Positions 33,351 to 45,797 of a stretch of DNA of 64,000 nt are shown here, in pieces. Position numbers and translations under genes: made by a program. Location: NCBI RefSeq assembly GCF_943734655.1, contig NC_071354.1:57143544-57207543 (forward strand). Direction: 5' to 3'. The DNA comes from Sabethes cyaneus (Eukaryota; Arthropoda; Insecta; Diptera; Culicidae). The notes beneath the pieces were generated by a model. That model was not told the DNA's origin and ran no database searches. It saw nothing but the letters and a program-made list of their open reading frames with translations. How positions within the stretch are numbered: the first letter of the stretch is position 1; every line of letters starts with the position of its first letter.

Positions 33351-36300
33351 ATGAGCTCCCGATATCGAAGTTTAACGGAAATGTTACATTCAACATCGAA
33401 GGAGAGTGAATCAGAATCTCCTGTCAAAAGTCAGAAAAATTCGAAAAAAGGTCTGTGTGAAGTGTATAAAAGTGTATTTTAAGGCGATGATGCAATTAAA
33501 ACCAAATTGTTGACCAACTTTGTGATACGCATTTGTTCGTCCGTTTTTAATTTACAGAAAATGATAAAAGGTTCAGTGTGCGGAAATTGGTACACCAATT
33601 TGAAGCCAGCGCAAGTGAGCACTTTGAGCGCACTTTCAGCAGTCGATTTTCGTCCAGATGGAGGAAACCAAAAGCATCCAGCGAGGATGCTGAGGCGGCA
33701 GCAGCAGTAGAAGAACAAAAGTGTTCATCGGGCACGACGCTTTGGTACCTGGACAGCAGCGATAAGATAACGGAAGATAGCGATGAACTACGGTGAGCGG
33801 ACTGCTTTAATGCTTGCTTGGTACAAAATCCCCACGATTTTACGTGTTGTTGTTGTTGTCGTCGTCGATTCTTGATAATGACACCGTTGATTTTAGCTCG
33901 GAGTTCAATATCAGTGATAACAAGTTCGGGTCGACAGTTCTCGTTGATCGGTTTCCAGTTTACGTTCATTTTTCAAATTGATTACCGTTTCCGCCTTTAT
34001 AGTTTTTTCTTTTGGAAGAAGTGTAACGTAAAGATACGAATTGAAGTAAGTACAATCGAAGATTCCTGCAAGAACAAAACAAAGGAATGATGAAATGTTT
34101 TTTTTTGCGCAAAGTGAATATTAACTGGCTTGCGGCGGTATAACACTGCAGTATCTTGATGAATATGAACAACTGTTAATGACTTGCATTGACGTAATTT
34201 AAAATCGCTCATCTTTATCTGCTGTCGAACACTCTACGTTAACTTGTGTTGCCTTCAAATGTTTTACATTGTTTTCTATTAGCAAATAATTAGTTATGGC
34301 TTTTAAAGTTTGCTTGACATAAGTGTCCCAGGAATAATTACCATTACTCTCAATCCAAATCAAAACGGTAAAATGTAAGTAAAACTAACTGTTACTGTAC
34401 AGGACAAATGCAGAGAATGCAGTTTATAGAACAAATCGGTACGACTAAAATATCCTGCCATTTTTCACTTACTTTCATTTAAAGAATTTCTAATTTTCTG
34501 TTAGTTACATGTCAAGTCAATTCGATATATTGAAAGTCAGTAGAACGTTGAATAACGGTTTTACGTCAACTGTGACAATTAACTTAATATCACAGAACAG
34601 AAGTGGAAGTAGATATCCAAACACGTACATGCTACTTTCTACAGATACTAGCGAACCTGGCGGTAGCGAGTCACTTTTTCCCACGAAAACACACGAACGC
34701 ATACGAATGCACACGAAAGCATGTGAAATCTGCTATGCGATTGGCAGCGAGCGTTCTGCTTATATTGCTGTTATTCGCTTCTATGCGAAAACCTTCCCAA
34801 AGAAAAAGAAAAACAAAAAAGTCTTTGTTACCAGTTTTGATCGCCGAATCGTTCGAACTTCCACTTCTGTTCTGTGTTAATATATTGAAACAATATTGTT
34901 TCATTTTCTAAGAGTTATTTCTACATTAGATAATACAGAACAAATTCTTTCGAATATTTCATAACAATTAAAAGCCGCATCCATCAAAATAAATTAAAGT
35001 GTGAAAACTATAATTCAAATCTCAACTGGGAGTGACTGTTAAAGTCAATAAGATTACAGCACTTCCACCACAATTGTCCTGCGCTCTACTGCAAGGTTAT
35101 TATCAAGTCTACATTGACAAGCGAGTGAGGTTGGTTTTGAATCTTAGTGGAATTAGGTCATTCGAAGTCAAGTGACTTTGGTATGGGTACACTCTTTGCT
35201 TTCTTTCTTCCTTTCTTTCTACTGCATTTTTCATTACCAACAATAAAACCTCTTGCCAGGGAAAATTATAAAAGTAGTGGTGATAGCAGGATCAGGCCTC
35301 TAGACCATAGGCAAATTATAACATGTTCCACTTGCTGCTTTTAGAAACGAGATTGGTAATGTAAAGTAGTAAGTTTCAAGGAAAACAGAAAAAGCCATAT
35401 ACATCTGTGCTGAATTCTGCTTTACTGACGATGAAGCATTTGGTCGGGAACCGTTGTAGGAACTGTGGTACTGGCTCGAGGAGCAAAATGAAGCCGCTTT
35501 TCTAAGAATAAATTATACCTAGCTTTCGTACCATCTGGCTCTAGAAGCAAGATTGGTATTGAAAGTAAAAAGGGTAACAATTCGAACTCTCGCGAACCAT
35601 ATTCTGCGCAGTTAAGACATTTTTATGATTCTTCCGCTATTTTTACTATTCTAGATTTAAATTAACAACGTGGATAGCCTCAACGTGTAGTACTACGGTC
35701 TATAATATCTGGTAAAAAATATGGGAATTCTAAGTCGACCAACAATTGAGCATATTTTTCGTTTTGTAAACTTATCCACGGTGCCTGATTCTGCGCACTT
35801 TCTTGATTCTGCGCATGTTTGCTCCTAATTCTGCGCACCCAAAAAGTGAAAATAAATACTCCTGCCATGCTGTTTATGTCTACGCTGAAAGCACACCAAA
35901 ACAATCCGGCATTAGCCATTACCATAATTAAATCCATGTTCCGGCCTTCTTGTGCTGTCCGGGTGGCAAAGGAATATTCTTATCATTTTGATTGCCTCAT
36001 TTTAAATATTTTATTCTCGATAACGTGAAGGGCGAATTGATTCGGGTTTTCTGCATACTGAACATTGCACTGTAAACTAATACTAAAAATTATATTTTCA
36101 TGTAGAAACCACTTCCCCACTCCCTGACAGCCCCATGAGGTTGGACATTAAAAAAATAGAAGACGTGGTTTCATGAATTGGCGCTCGTAGGTTCAGACCC
36201 CGAGACACCGCACAGGATGCCAATCAATGCAAGTTAAAGATTCTACTTGAATTTTCATGCCTCTATACCTCAGCCATTTGGGTGAGGTTGCGTATTCTTT

Positions 36301-39300
36301 CGCGATTTCTTCGTAGGATACTTTACTGCGCAGAATTTGGAACATGAATAAAAAATCTGTGCCTAAATCTGCGCATTTTTGCATCGCATTTTTCTTAGGA
36401 AAGCAATGCATGCAATCACTCTTTTTGTCTAAAACATGACTAAAACTAATTATTCTTTCTAATTATGCTGGGTAATTTGGTCATTGCAATGAATTTAGAT
36501 CATAAATTTGTTAGTTTTGTAGAAGGACAATCTTAACGTTGGTGCTAACGACGATGTTTTCTGTCATATAAAATACATTCAGTTTCACGTTAAATTATTT
36601 CGCTCTCAAATATTATGGCCCGTTTGTGAATAATGGCGTAATATTCAACAGACATTTATAAAAAAAATAACGCAATGATCATAGTTTTACACAATGTTAA
36701 AAAATACTTATATAAAGGAAAATGCGCAGAATTAGGAGCGGTCACGGTACTATGATTTATTTCCCCTCAGAAGCTTTATTTAGCAGGCATCATGCTACAG
36801 CATACCTATTTTATTTAATAATAAAACGACCATGAGGGGCTATTTCTTTTATTCTGATTTACTGTTTTTATTGGATAATATATTTTAAATATTGTGGTTT
36901 TATCTACGTTTTATCGAAAGGTCCGAAGCTAGATAAATAAAGCGGAAGCTACACGGAGCGAGAGTGATAGTGATAGAGATAGTGATAGTGATAGTGATAG
37001 TGATAGCGATAGCGAGTAATAGCATAATTCGTTGTACTGTCGTCCGGCATTCTTACGACGTGTCCGAACCACCGTTTGGTCCGTCATTTGGTCTTCGACG
37101 CTTTTTGATGCATTCTAGACTCCGCTTTCAATCTGGCGTAAATTGCTTCCCCAATCGCAAAGTTCCTAGTTAAAGTGGATAAAATTGCTACACACAAAGT
37201 TAATTCGCTAAATTCGAGTTTTTATCCGATGGACATTAAATTTTCAGGGTAATAATTACGATAAATTACACTTTTGTTAGTTTTAACATCTTTATTTTGC
37301 TCAATTTCGCCGTCGTATTCGGATATCCGTACTTTGGCCTTAATCGCATCCACGAAGATTAGCACAACCTCAAAGTTGACATGTTTTTTGCATATTTACC
37401 CATGCTTTCTTCATTTCTTCATTTGTTTTGACTACTTTAGGATGTTTCAGAAGATTTTTCGTCATAATAGCCTGGTTCTTCTCGATTGGTCGCAGCTCTG
37501 GTGTATATGGGGCATTAATATCTTTTGGCACGCTGCATGAAATCGACATTATTTGCCTTATACCACTCCAGCACGTCCTTTGCGTAATGGCATTAAGCCA
37601 AATTCGGCCTGATAATCGTAGGACAGTTATGAGACTTCAGGAGTCGTTTTTGGAGACACTCTTACATGGTTCATTCATGGTATGTGTGGTCACGAAAGCT
37701 GCCCGTCGAAGGACCCAACTATACGGGTATGATCCTTATTAGTATGCTGACGACTTTTTTCTCCACATCTTGACTCACAAAATCGACAGTCAGATGTTCT
37801 TCGAACCGTTTTATGACACGAGAAACCGTAGAACTCGAAATTCTCAACTTATTACCGATGACACGATGTGATAGATTCTCGCTATCGATGTACTTGTACA
37901 GAATTTTTTCGCAAATGAGCTGATCTTTCGACACCTGATGGAAAGACTCACACAGTATAAACAATACGCTTTTGACTTTCTCCATACAAAATTTCACTAA
38001 ATTTTACCCAATGGTTCAAAATTTAGAGCAATTTGAATGTGTTGCAATCTTATCGTGGATACCCTTTATGATATCAAAGTCATCTGCAAAGCCTAGGAGT
38101 TTTCTACCCTTGGTGAAAGTCATGCCTCTCGCTCATAGGATCACACCCACAAGAGTGATGTTGAACAGCATGCAGAACAAGCCGTCACCTTATCTCAACT
38201 CTCGCCGCGTATCGAAGGGATTCACGAATGTCATCAAGATGTAGACGGAACACATCACTCGATCCAATGAAAATATGATCCGTTGAGTTAGTTTATCCGG
38301 AAAACCGTGCTTGTGCATTATCTGCCATAACTGGTGTCGATCGGTTGTATCGTATGCTTCTTTGAAATCAATAAAGATTCGATGCGTGGCCACGTTGCAC
38401 AGTTGTCCAATAGGACGAAAAGTGGAACTTTTTTCCTAGTGTCTTCTGCTTTCGTTTTAGCATTTCGGGTGTTCAGCACTTTTGTTCATATAAATACCCT
38501 TCATAATCTGGGAATGTCAAAAGTTAGTCATGGCTTGCTATATTAAAAATAAAAAATATCTTATATGTGTTTGTAGTTAGAGACATGGTTTCTTCAGCAA
38601 AGTTGTAGAAAATGTAAAAACTAGCAAATTTGCTGCCGAAATAACATTTCTATCTCTATCCGATGCAGAACTACTGAGCATTTTCTTAGAAAGTTATTTA
38701 AAAATTTGTTTTTCATTCTTAACTTTTGTTGGTTGCATTTTACAAGAACACATTTTTCTGGGTAATTATCAAAGTACTCAAAACACTCGTTTTTGCAGAA
38801 GACCACATATCTCTAGGACATTTACTTAATAAGTTATCGCATATTCAAGCTTAATTTAATGGGTGGCAACTAAAATTTTGGAATTTTTTCGCGGCCCTTA
38901 TGCTCAACAACAAACGAGCTCAGGGAGAAATGAGAGTATGTATCTGTTAGCTCTCTCTCTCTCTCTGTCTCTCCTTTTTTTGATTTGTTTATGCTTGCCC
39001 AGTTTTGCTAAAAATGCCGTCGAAACAAGAAGCATTTCGGGAACGCGTTGTACACTTCTACGAACTGCAACAGAAATCTCGGCAAAAAGTATACGGTACA
39101 ACATTTATAAAGCGAATATGTTGCGCCTTCGACTGCTTACCATATCCTAAGATGCCCAACAACTATTCGCAAGCAAGGTAGTGGAAAACCAAAAAAAATT
39201 ATGGACGCAGAAGGACATCGTTTTCTTTCTCGTTTCTTCAACAACAAGCCCTCTGGTTTGGCTATCAATTAAGGTGTGTACCAAACGAATGCTTGAAAAA

Positions 39301-42300
39301 AATTTTGATCCCGTTTCTACAAAAACATCATGCAGATGGACAATACATGTTTTGGCCGGATAGAGAATCATCGCATTACGTCAAAAAAACACAATCGTTC
39401 CTGAATACCCATATGAGCCCATGTTTACCAAAACGCTACGACCCGAACAAATCTGTCCCAGTGCGCCCAATCGAAGATTTCTAAGGGACTTTGAGTTCAT
39501 TGGTGTACAAAAATAACTGGAGAGCCACGAATTGCAAACAGTTGATTGGTAGAATCAAGAGATGCATTTGCAAAGTTGACGTGACGGCCGTACAACGCTC
39601 TTGTTTCGACGTCAAACGAAAGCTTCGCCGAACAGCCGATTACGGACCGTTTTCAAATGTACACTCATTTTTTTCAATAATGGATAATGTATCTTTAATT
39701 TCGGTAGATCAGATCTTGTTCATGTATATTTGTCTTTTTTTGAGAAAAAAATTCCAAAATTTCAGTCGCCACCCGTTACGTAAAATACATACCTATCTCA
39801 TATGGATGAGTGGGGACAAACGGAACCTAGGCAAGTCTTTAGCACCTGACCTAAGCTTCAAAGTGAAGCACTGATTTGATATATACCGTGGACCCCCGTT
39901 TGTTTGACCGTTTTTAATCTGAACACTTTTTAATTTGAACCCCGCTGGTTTGCACGACGTGCAAATTAAACATGGTTCAAATGTCATTCACAACATGACA
40001 TCATTTACTTATGCAGGCAATGCACATAAACACGATTTGTTTGTACTTACCTTGCGTGTGTAATTTGTTTCACATTCCGTTTTACCAACGATTATGATAG
40101 AAATCCGATCGCAGAATGAAAATTCGCTGCTAGCAACTGCAAACAAATCAAACCACCAAAACAATAACAAAGAGCAGGGCGACTAGTTCACACAAGTTTC
40201 TGCATATTTAGGGTTACCAGTTGTTCAAATTAAAAATTAACCCCGCCAGTTTGCATGAGTAATCGTTCAAACGAACGGGGGTCCACGGTATGCTTGCCCC
40301 ATTTTATCCAATAAGTTCATGAAGTTAAGGAAAAATAAACCTTAAATAAGCGATAATTTTGTAAAGAAAGATCCTAAAGATTTGCGGCCTTCTGCAGAAA
40401 CGTATGTATTGAGTGCTTCGATAATTGCCTAGAACAATATGTTTTTGTGCAACTAACAAAAGCTATACATCAAAAAATAATTTATAAAGAATTTTCTATA
40501 CCCGAAAGTGATAGAAATATCATTTCTTCAGCAAATTTATTTGCCTTTATATTTTTTACAACTTTGTCAAAGAAACCATGTCTGTGTTTCCTAAAATAAA
40601 AAAGTTATTTTATTATTTTTATGATAGTAAGTCATGAGTAACACATGATAGTTTCACATTATAGGTGGTACTCATCTAACAAAAAAATTCGAATTCATTA
40701 TATTGCTAAAATGAAAACAATAGACTCTTGTACAATTGACAGTTGTAATCTCGACGTTTCTAATAAAAAAAAACTTTCTATACATGATCAGTCAGATGCT
40801 GGTTAAAATTAGGTCCGTAGTTGGGCTCGCGCATGAAGTCTGATAATTCTTTGCGAAAACCTGTGCTATCTGTGACCGTAGGCTGGGAGAGTACCTCAGC
40901 TTGTAGGCGGCCTTTACGAGCGTTATGCTGTGACAGTTACAAAAGTCTTCATAGATGGGACAAATCACTACTTCCATGCATTCCTCAGGTAGCTTATCGC
41001 CCTCCGAAATCTTTGAAATTACCCTGTGTAGAGTCGTTGCCAGCGTTTCTCGGTCACGTTTATAAAGCACGTCCACCAGGCAGTCCTTACCAGCGGCTTT
41101 GTTGGGCTTCAGCAACACGATTGCTAGTTTGATCAAATGTCTACATTCTGCTCAATGTTTTCTCTTCACAAAAAGTTCCAGAACAAATCAGCGCGAGCTT
41201 GAAACCGTGGCTGAGCAGCCACGAGCCAAGTTTTCGAAGCAAAAATCAAAAAATTTGCGTAAATGAAACAGTACAACACGGCTATTTGTTTCGTACGTTT
41301 CACCCTGCCGGGCGGCCATACAACTGTTGGCTGGAATCGTAGCGATCGCCTATGTCAATATGTTTTTCAACTTTTTGGTGGCTTTGGCGATCAGCTACAT
41401 TGCTGTTTTGACTTCGAAATTATTGGGGTAGATCCTTCGCTTGAGGTTCGCCCGAAATTTTTATAGGTTGCAGCTGAGGAACGTTGGGAGGGTTGGTGGT
41501 CTTCAGTACAACTTTTATCTTCAATTGGTCCATTAATCTCCAGTAATCTCTTGGTATAATGGGCCAAGGTCACATCCGGCCAAAAGATACTTCTTGATGA
41601 GGATAGTAACTTCCGAACGGTACTTCGTCAACGCTTACCTCCTAGGTTCCCTCCTACCAGTCATCACCTTCAGCAGCTCCTTCTGGGTAATTGCCTGCTG
41701 CTCAAACTCGATCGCCCTCGAGTCACGTTTCCGCATAAAAATGCCTATTTTGACCAAGTACTTCTTCATCATGTGGTCGGTTGCTCTTCAGTTTCTACTG
41801 CTCTTTTCGGTCGATCAGCATCGTCGGGAGACCAGAACCACGCTTCTGTTCGATGCTCTCGCCTGTGTTTAGAAGAAAGAGGATATTGCAAATCGTGATG
41901 AGTACATAGATCGGCTGTATCCGACGGACATAAAATGCTTCACGATTTCTAATTTCTCTGCTCAGGATTAGAGCTGGTAGTACGAACAAAGCACCGAGCG
42001 TAGTTGCTTGAGTGTTTTCGCCATGGCTGCTGCAAATCAATTGATAACACTGTCAATTTTTTTTCTATACATAGCATAGTTACTACAATTGGCGATTCAT
42101 TAGTGGATTCTCCAACAGGCGGCAGGGTAATCGTATGAAAAATGATTAAAATCAGCAAATCATCTATTGGAAAGACTACCGTTGTTAAAAATTTATTACA
42201 AATTAAGGCAAACGACGAGTTAGATATTTCTTGAAAGTTGTAAAACTATAAATCCGTAATAAAATTAAAGAACCATACTCGCCAAACGGTGGTGAGTCTA

Positions 42301-45300
42301 ATCCTATAGCAATAATGTTTTGTCAGTATTATTAAAGCTATCTGCCGTTTTATTTTCAGATTACACGAGACTCCTCCGGAGGATCCAGCGAGTATGGGCG
42401 CAGGTTTGGACGATTTATTTGATCGGATATCTTTTCCCGATCCTGATGACATCTGCGACAGCTACAATGAGTTCATTTACTTGCGACTTTCGGCGGAAAA
42501 AGCGGAATATTTAAATTCGTATGATTCGTAAGTTGATTTAGTTTGTGTGTAGTAATGTAGTAACAATACAAGATATTTGCAGAGATTTCGAAATAGATGA
42601 GAACGAAAGTATAACCGAAGCTAGCAATACGGTCATTGCGTTGAAGTTTCCGGGAGATTATGTACACTATTTAATTTATGGATATTATCAGTCAAAAAGC
42701 ATTTCCTACGGGGATGTTACGGTTCAATATGAAGAAGACGACGGATTTAGTGAGTCCGAAGCATCTGTTTTTTCAGATAGCGATAATACCTCAACTAGGT
42801 CCTGCAGAGAACACAATTACTGTTACGGTGAGGAACACAGCGGTAAAGGATCGAAAACTGACGTGTCAATTAAATCTATTAAGTAAGTTTTAAAAATTGT
42901 AAACACATTACGTTTCAAGTTATGGTGTAATTATTTTTAGCAAAACTATTTACCTTATCGAAGAATTACTCGACACAGAGCGTAACTACATTAACACTCT
43001 GGAGAAGGGTATATCGACGTACATCAATAACTTATTTAACAAAGTGCCCGTTCCTAAGGAGCTAGTCAACATGAAATACCATCTCTTTGGTAACATTGAG
43101 TACATTCACCAATTTCACAAATCCATTCTCCTGCCAAAATTGTGCGCATGTGGAGACGATTCCGGGAAGATAGGAGATGTGTTTAGTAAATACCTGGAAA
43201 ATGACTCATTTTATGGCTATGTACTCTACTCTTTATACCACCCAAAATCGCAGCGATTGTGTGAGCAATTTGCAAGATTTTTTGAAAACCACCAGAACAG
43301 CAGCGGTGATAGACTGGGAGTGAAAAGTTTCATCCTTCAACCGATTCAGCGACTGCCTCGCTATAAGCTACTGCTAGCTAACCTCGCCAAGGCGCTTCAA
43401 GCAAACGAATCTTCGTTTGACGAGAAGGTTGCTACTCAGCACCAACTGGTATGCAAGGCGGAACGCCTTTTGGAGCATTTCATCAACACGATGAATGAGT
43501 CAATGCAGGTGAACGATATCGTGGAATGTGAGCAAACGGATGACGACGAAATCGAGATGGGTTTTGGAGTACCCAAACCGGTCACGGTACTGAGAGAGCA
43601 AAATAGCGAAAACCAAATTCTTTTCTTGTACCCAAAGGATCACGACCGTCCAGAGCGGAATAAACCGGTAAGTTTGCGATTTGACCTGGCTGGACGGTTT
43701 AGAAGCTTGTTTTAATAATTTTTCAGTGCAAAACTCGTTTACTCAATATATTCCAAAAATTTCAGATCAACATACTTCACCAAGGAAAGTTCAAAAAAGT
43801 TTTCCCAGTGTTCCTACACGATCTCCGCCTGATGCGGCAATATCCGGGGAAACTCTTTCTCTTTGAACGGTGCGTTATTTACACGGAACAAACAAAGCAG
43901 AAAACACTATCCTATCGAGGACACTTCGATCAGAAGGAGGTTTCGTTCGATTTCAGTAACCATCAAATACTGAAAATCGCTTCGGAGAAGGACAATCTAC
44001 ATTTGATTGATGTTAAAGTTGATATTAAAAATCCCGAAGCTACTGATCTTTCTGTGATCGTAGATTTACTGCGTGCTATTATCGAGAAGCGCCGGAAAAA
44101 AGAAGGGTTCATCATCGAAAGCACTGAACTAGCGATCGTGAGGAATGCCATTATGAACCGAGACAGCGGCAGCCGAAGCAGTTTCTCGAGCATTACCAGC
44201 AATTTTAGTTACTACAATACCTGTGGTCCGGACTCCGTTGCGGACGAATCTAGCTTGGATTATTATCCGACAATACAGTTTGCCAGTAATGGTCCATCCA
44301 TGAACCATATTTTAAGCTTTCATCAGTATTACGAAAAGGCTCTCAAAGATAGCATCGATTTTTATATTCATCCACTACCGAATGACGTTCGGCAACAGCT
44401 GGTCGATTTGAACGAAATCCTTCTAGGCATGCTAAAATTTCAAAGGAATCTAAACTATCGCCTCTTCGAAGAGGAAAGATTCGAGGTCTCCGAAACCGAA
44501 ATGAGCATTTTCTGTGATATTTTTCATGACAACCTTAAGCAGTCAGAGTTTGAGATTTTTCTACGCTATGTTGAAAAATCCAAATGCGCTGAGGCAATTT
44601 TAATGAGCTTCGAACAGTATTTTTCCGGTCGTCCCTGGGAGGAGAACACAATCTGTTTGTCGATCGATGCGTTTCTTTTTCTACCGGTGGAGTATATAAA
44701 TCGGTGCTGTGATTTCTTCGACGTCGTTTGGCGAGATGTCCACGGAAGCAGCGAGCAGGTGATCCTCAGAAATACGGTTCTCGACTACAAAATCAACTAC
44801 GTGCGGAGCCAGTTGTCCCAACTGCGACAGCGTGTCAATGAGAATTATTACATTCGGCAGTTGATTATGGATACCGATTTTTTGAATGAAATCCAATTAG
44901 CACAATACTCGGAATTAGTTAAATTGGAGGGTTCTTATGCCAGCTATCGCTTGTTCCTCACCAAGACGGGACTACTTTGTCTCAAAATCAAAACTGATAA
45001 GGTTAGTAACTTCCTATGTATCAAAAGTATTTAGTGTCACCATTTATTTTTAATCCCTTAGACAGAAAAGCCGGAAAACTACAGTAGCGTCACGTTTTAC
45101 TGCCCGTACACAAAATCGTCGGCAAGAAATAGTCATCGAAGCCACACGCGATGGTTCGTCTATCTGGACGGGCGAAAAACGACGTTGATTTTCGATAGTA
45201 AAACTAGCCGGCACGTACTCAACGAACGGTACACCGTATTGGCGGAACAAATGCGGGCAAAGATGCGTGTAAAAAAACGATCCTTCTTCAAAGGTTCCGA

Positions 45301-45304
45301 GTGA
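33351..45304 (+). CDS. Rho guanine nucleotide exchange factor, DH-PH plus degenerate second DH-PH, 7 exons, 1002 aa
   Basis: Exons: 33351-33450, 33558-33792, 42360-42527, 42583-42882, 42941-43667, 43766-45001, 45062-45304. All introns are GT-AG, and phases 1,2,2,2,0,0 match at every joint (3009 nt). Residues 1-265 are Ser- and acid-rich without a named domain. A DH domain spans about 269-460, with LIEELLDTERNYI and the hallmark ILQPIQRLPRYKLLLANL near 404. A PH-like domain (INILHQGKFKKVF on) spans about 511-625. Residues about 695-860 are DH-like but have FLFLPVEYINRCCDFFDVV where DH domains have the QR motif, and 880-1000 resembles a second PH. DH-PH proteins load GTP onto Rho GTPases at membranes. 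The start is the ATG with A at -3. The exon 1 donor (AAG|GTCTGT) is the weakest joint. AATAAA follows the stop at 45305. Close orthologue not identified. Confidence 0.85.
35024..35130 (+). mobile_element. SINE 3'-body fragment
   Basis: GAGTGACTGTTAAAGTCAAT, then CACAATTGTCCTGCGCTCTA, match in order the body of the SINE at 45550-45630 without its tRNA-like head. Confidence 0.6.
35776..36750. mobile_element. Old TIR element with ATTCTGCGCA repeats
   Basis: The left end (CGGTGCCTGATTCTGCGCAC) and right end (inverse CCGTGACCGCTCCTAATTCT) are related inverted sequences. TTCTGCGCA occurs repeatedly in both arms (35788, 35806, 35834 and inverted at 36326 and 36724). A 72-codon minus frame inside (36411-36193) is unrecognised. 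No intact transposase is seen. Confidence 0.5.
36960..37017 (+). repeat. (GATAGT)n microsatellite
   Basis: About nine hexamers, AGTGATAGTGATAG with A-to-C variants. Confidence 0.9.
37186..38047 (-). pseudogene. DD37E-type Tc1/mariner transposase, internally deleted
   Basis: The minus strand from 37997 reads KVKSVLFILCESFHQVSKDQ and LRISSSTVSRVIKRFEEHL (N-terminal helix-turn-helix). After a large deletion it resumes at about 37530 with KDINAPYTPELRPIEKN, MTKNLLKHPKVVKTNEEMKK and AIKAKVRISEYDGEIE (C-terminus). The catalytic core between is lost. Short inverted ends (ATTGCTACACA at 37187, its relative inverted at 38047) may be the termini. Similar coding blocks occur at 39.4 and 62.8 kb. Confidence 0.8.
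38040..38395 (-). pseudogene. LINE reverse transcriptase fragment with FADD motif
   Basis: The minus strand reads HRIFIDFKEAYDTTDRHQLW and IMHKHGFPDKLTQRIIFSL, then LCMLFNITL, then LLGFADDFDIIKGI, the catalytic YADD-type motif, with frame breaks between blocks. Confidence 0.8.
38985..39665 (+). pseudogene. Tc1/mariner transposase remnant
   Basis: Joined frames give PSKQEAFRERVVHF (near 39013), FLQKHHADGQYMFWPDRESS (39315 on, the second catalytic Asp block), KRYDPNKSVPVRPIEDF (39430 on, the catalytic Glu block) followed by a stop, then KQLIGRIKRCICKVD and a C-terminal KRKLRRTADYGP. Most of the first catalytic Asp region is missing and several shifts occur. Confidence 0.75.
39884..40290. mobile_element. 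403-bp MITE with CCGTGGACCCCCGTT tips
   Basis: Element 39886-40288 with TA on both sides. The inverted tips CCGTGGACCCCCGTTTGTTT and CCGTGGACCCCCGTTCGTTT are nearly identical. It is inserted downstream of the transposase relic. Tips of this kind with a TA duplication suggest a pogo/Tc1-type driver (inference). Confidence 0.85.
40746..40791. other. Short spacer, nothing recognised
   Basis: AT-rich bases between two transposon relics. Confidence 0.3.
40792..41140 (-). pseudogene. LINE reverse transcriptase N-terminal fragment
   Basis: The minus strand reads LLKPNKAAGKDCLVDVLYKR, LATTLHRVISKI, DKLPEECMEVVICPIYED and SITLVKAAYKL, matching the first RT blocks of the LINE at 5.7 kb, with diverged residues. 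Confidence 0.8.
41390..42040 (-). pseudogene. Second Tc1/mariner-like transposase remnant
   Basis: On the minus strand, REAFYVRRIQPIYVLITICN and GESIEQKRGSGLPTMLIDRK (N-terminal HTH and GRP-like hinge) are followed by PHDEEVLGQNRHF and, after frame shifts, by WPDVTLAHYTKRLLEINGP and NPPNVPQLQPI (catalytic Asp and Glu regions). Its wording differs from the DD37E copies, so it is a different lineage. Confidence 0.7.
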
Positions 45305-45310
45305 AATAAA
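45305..45310 (+). terminator. AATAAA polyadenylation signal of the RhoGEF gene
   Basis: The hexamer begins immediately after the TGA stop (45302-45304), implying a very short 3' UTR or use of a later site. Confidence 0.5.
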
Positions 45311-45483
45311 TTATTGTTGGGTGCTCATCTACTAAGTCTTCACATCGATAATCCGAACCATTTTTTATCTACTTTAAATAACAGGTAAACACCAAGATGA
45401 TTGTACAACCGTGAATGACGAAACATTCCCATTTAATTGATGCAGGACTACGCCTTTTGTTTGCTATACTGTTTTTTTATTCC

Positions 45484-45690
45484 CAGTTGGCTCCGAGGTA
45501 TAACGCTGGTCTAATGAGCCAGTCGTCGAATGTTCGAACCCCGACTGGGAGAGGCTGTTAGAGTCAATAGGATCGTAGCAACTGGCCCTGCAATTGTCCT
45601 GCACTCTAACAGCTGGTTGCGAAGTCTGTCGATAAAAAACAGAAGGTCAAGTTTCGATAGCGAAATATAGCACCTAGGCTTTGCTTTGAT
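45484..45690 (+). mobile_element. tRNA-derived SINE, best copy
   Basis: A-box-like TTGGCTCCGAGGT and B-box GTTCGAACCCC (45531-45541) form a tRNA-like head. The body contains GACTGGGAGAGGCTGTTAGA and GCGAAGTCTGTCGATAAAAA. Related fragments occur at 14.4, 26.2, 35.0 and 58.3 kb in this window. It lies about 180 bp downstream of the RhoGEF stop. Confidence 0.8.
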
Positions 45691-45797
45691 TTTACTGTTT
45701 TTTTTTTGTATGCCAGAAGGGCATTGAGTTATACCCTAGACAGACATACAAGTGTACTAGCGTTGTACGTGTATAAATTTATACCTGTATAACGGTA

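Larger units (their letters stand above)
38399..40745. mobile_element. Long-inverted-repeat Tc1/mariner-like element
   Basis: 38399-38860 and 40300-40745 are diverged inverted copies, best seen at AGACATGGTTTCTTCAGCAAAGTTGTAG (38580 on) against its inverse at 40535-40580. The interior holds a decayed plus-strand transposase and a 403-bp MITE. The terminal base pairs are approximate; a clear TA duplication is not preserved on the left. Confidence 0.65.
33793..42359 (+). other. Intron 2 of the RhoGEF gene, transposon-filled
   Basis: Donor CG|GTGAGC, acceptor TATTTTCAG. The first 1.2 kb is free of recognisable repeats and might hold regulatory sequence. From about 35.0 kb on it is a patchwork of SINE, MITE, Tc1/mariner and LINE relics, listed separately. 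Confidence 0.75.

Noticed and set aside
33184..34212. Several minus-strand frames opposite the first RhoGEF exons
   Set aside because: They shadow the plus-strand exons and UTR and show no domain; the plus-strand exons join in phase with the downstream gene.
45484..45560. A tRNA gene
   Set aside because: A- and B-box-like sequences are present, but it does not fold as a normal cloverleaf and continues into a repeat body found at other places in the window; it is a SINE head. The same applies to 14505-14572 and 20580-20650.
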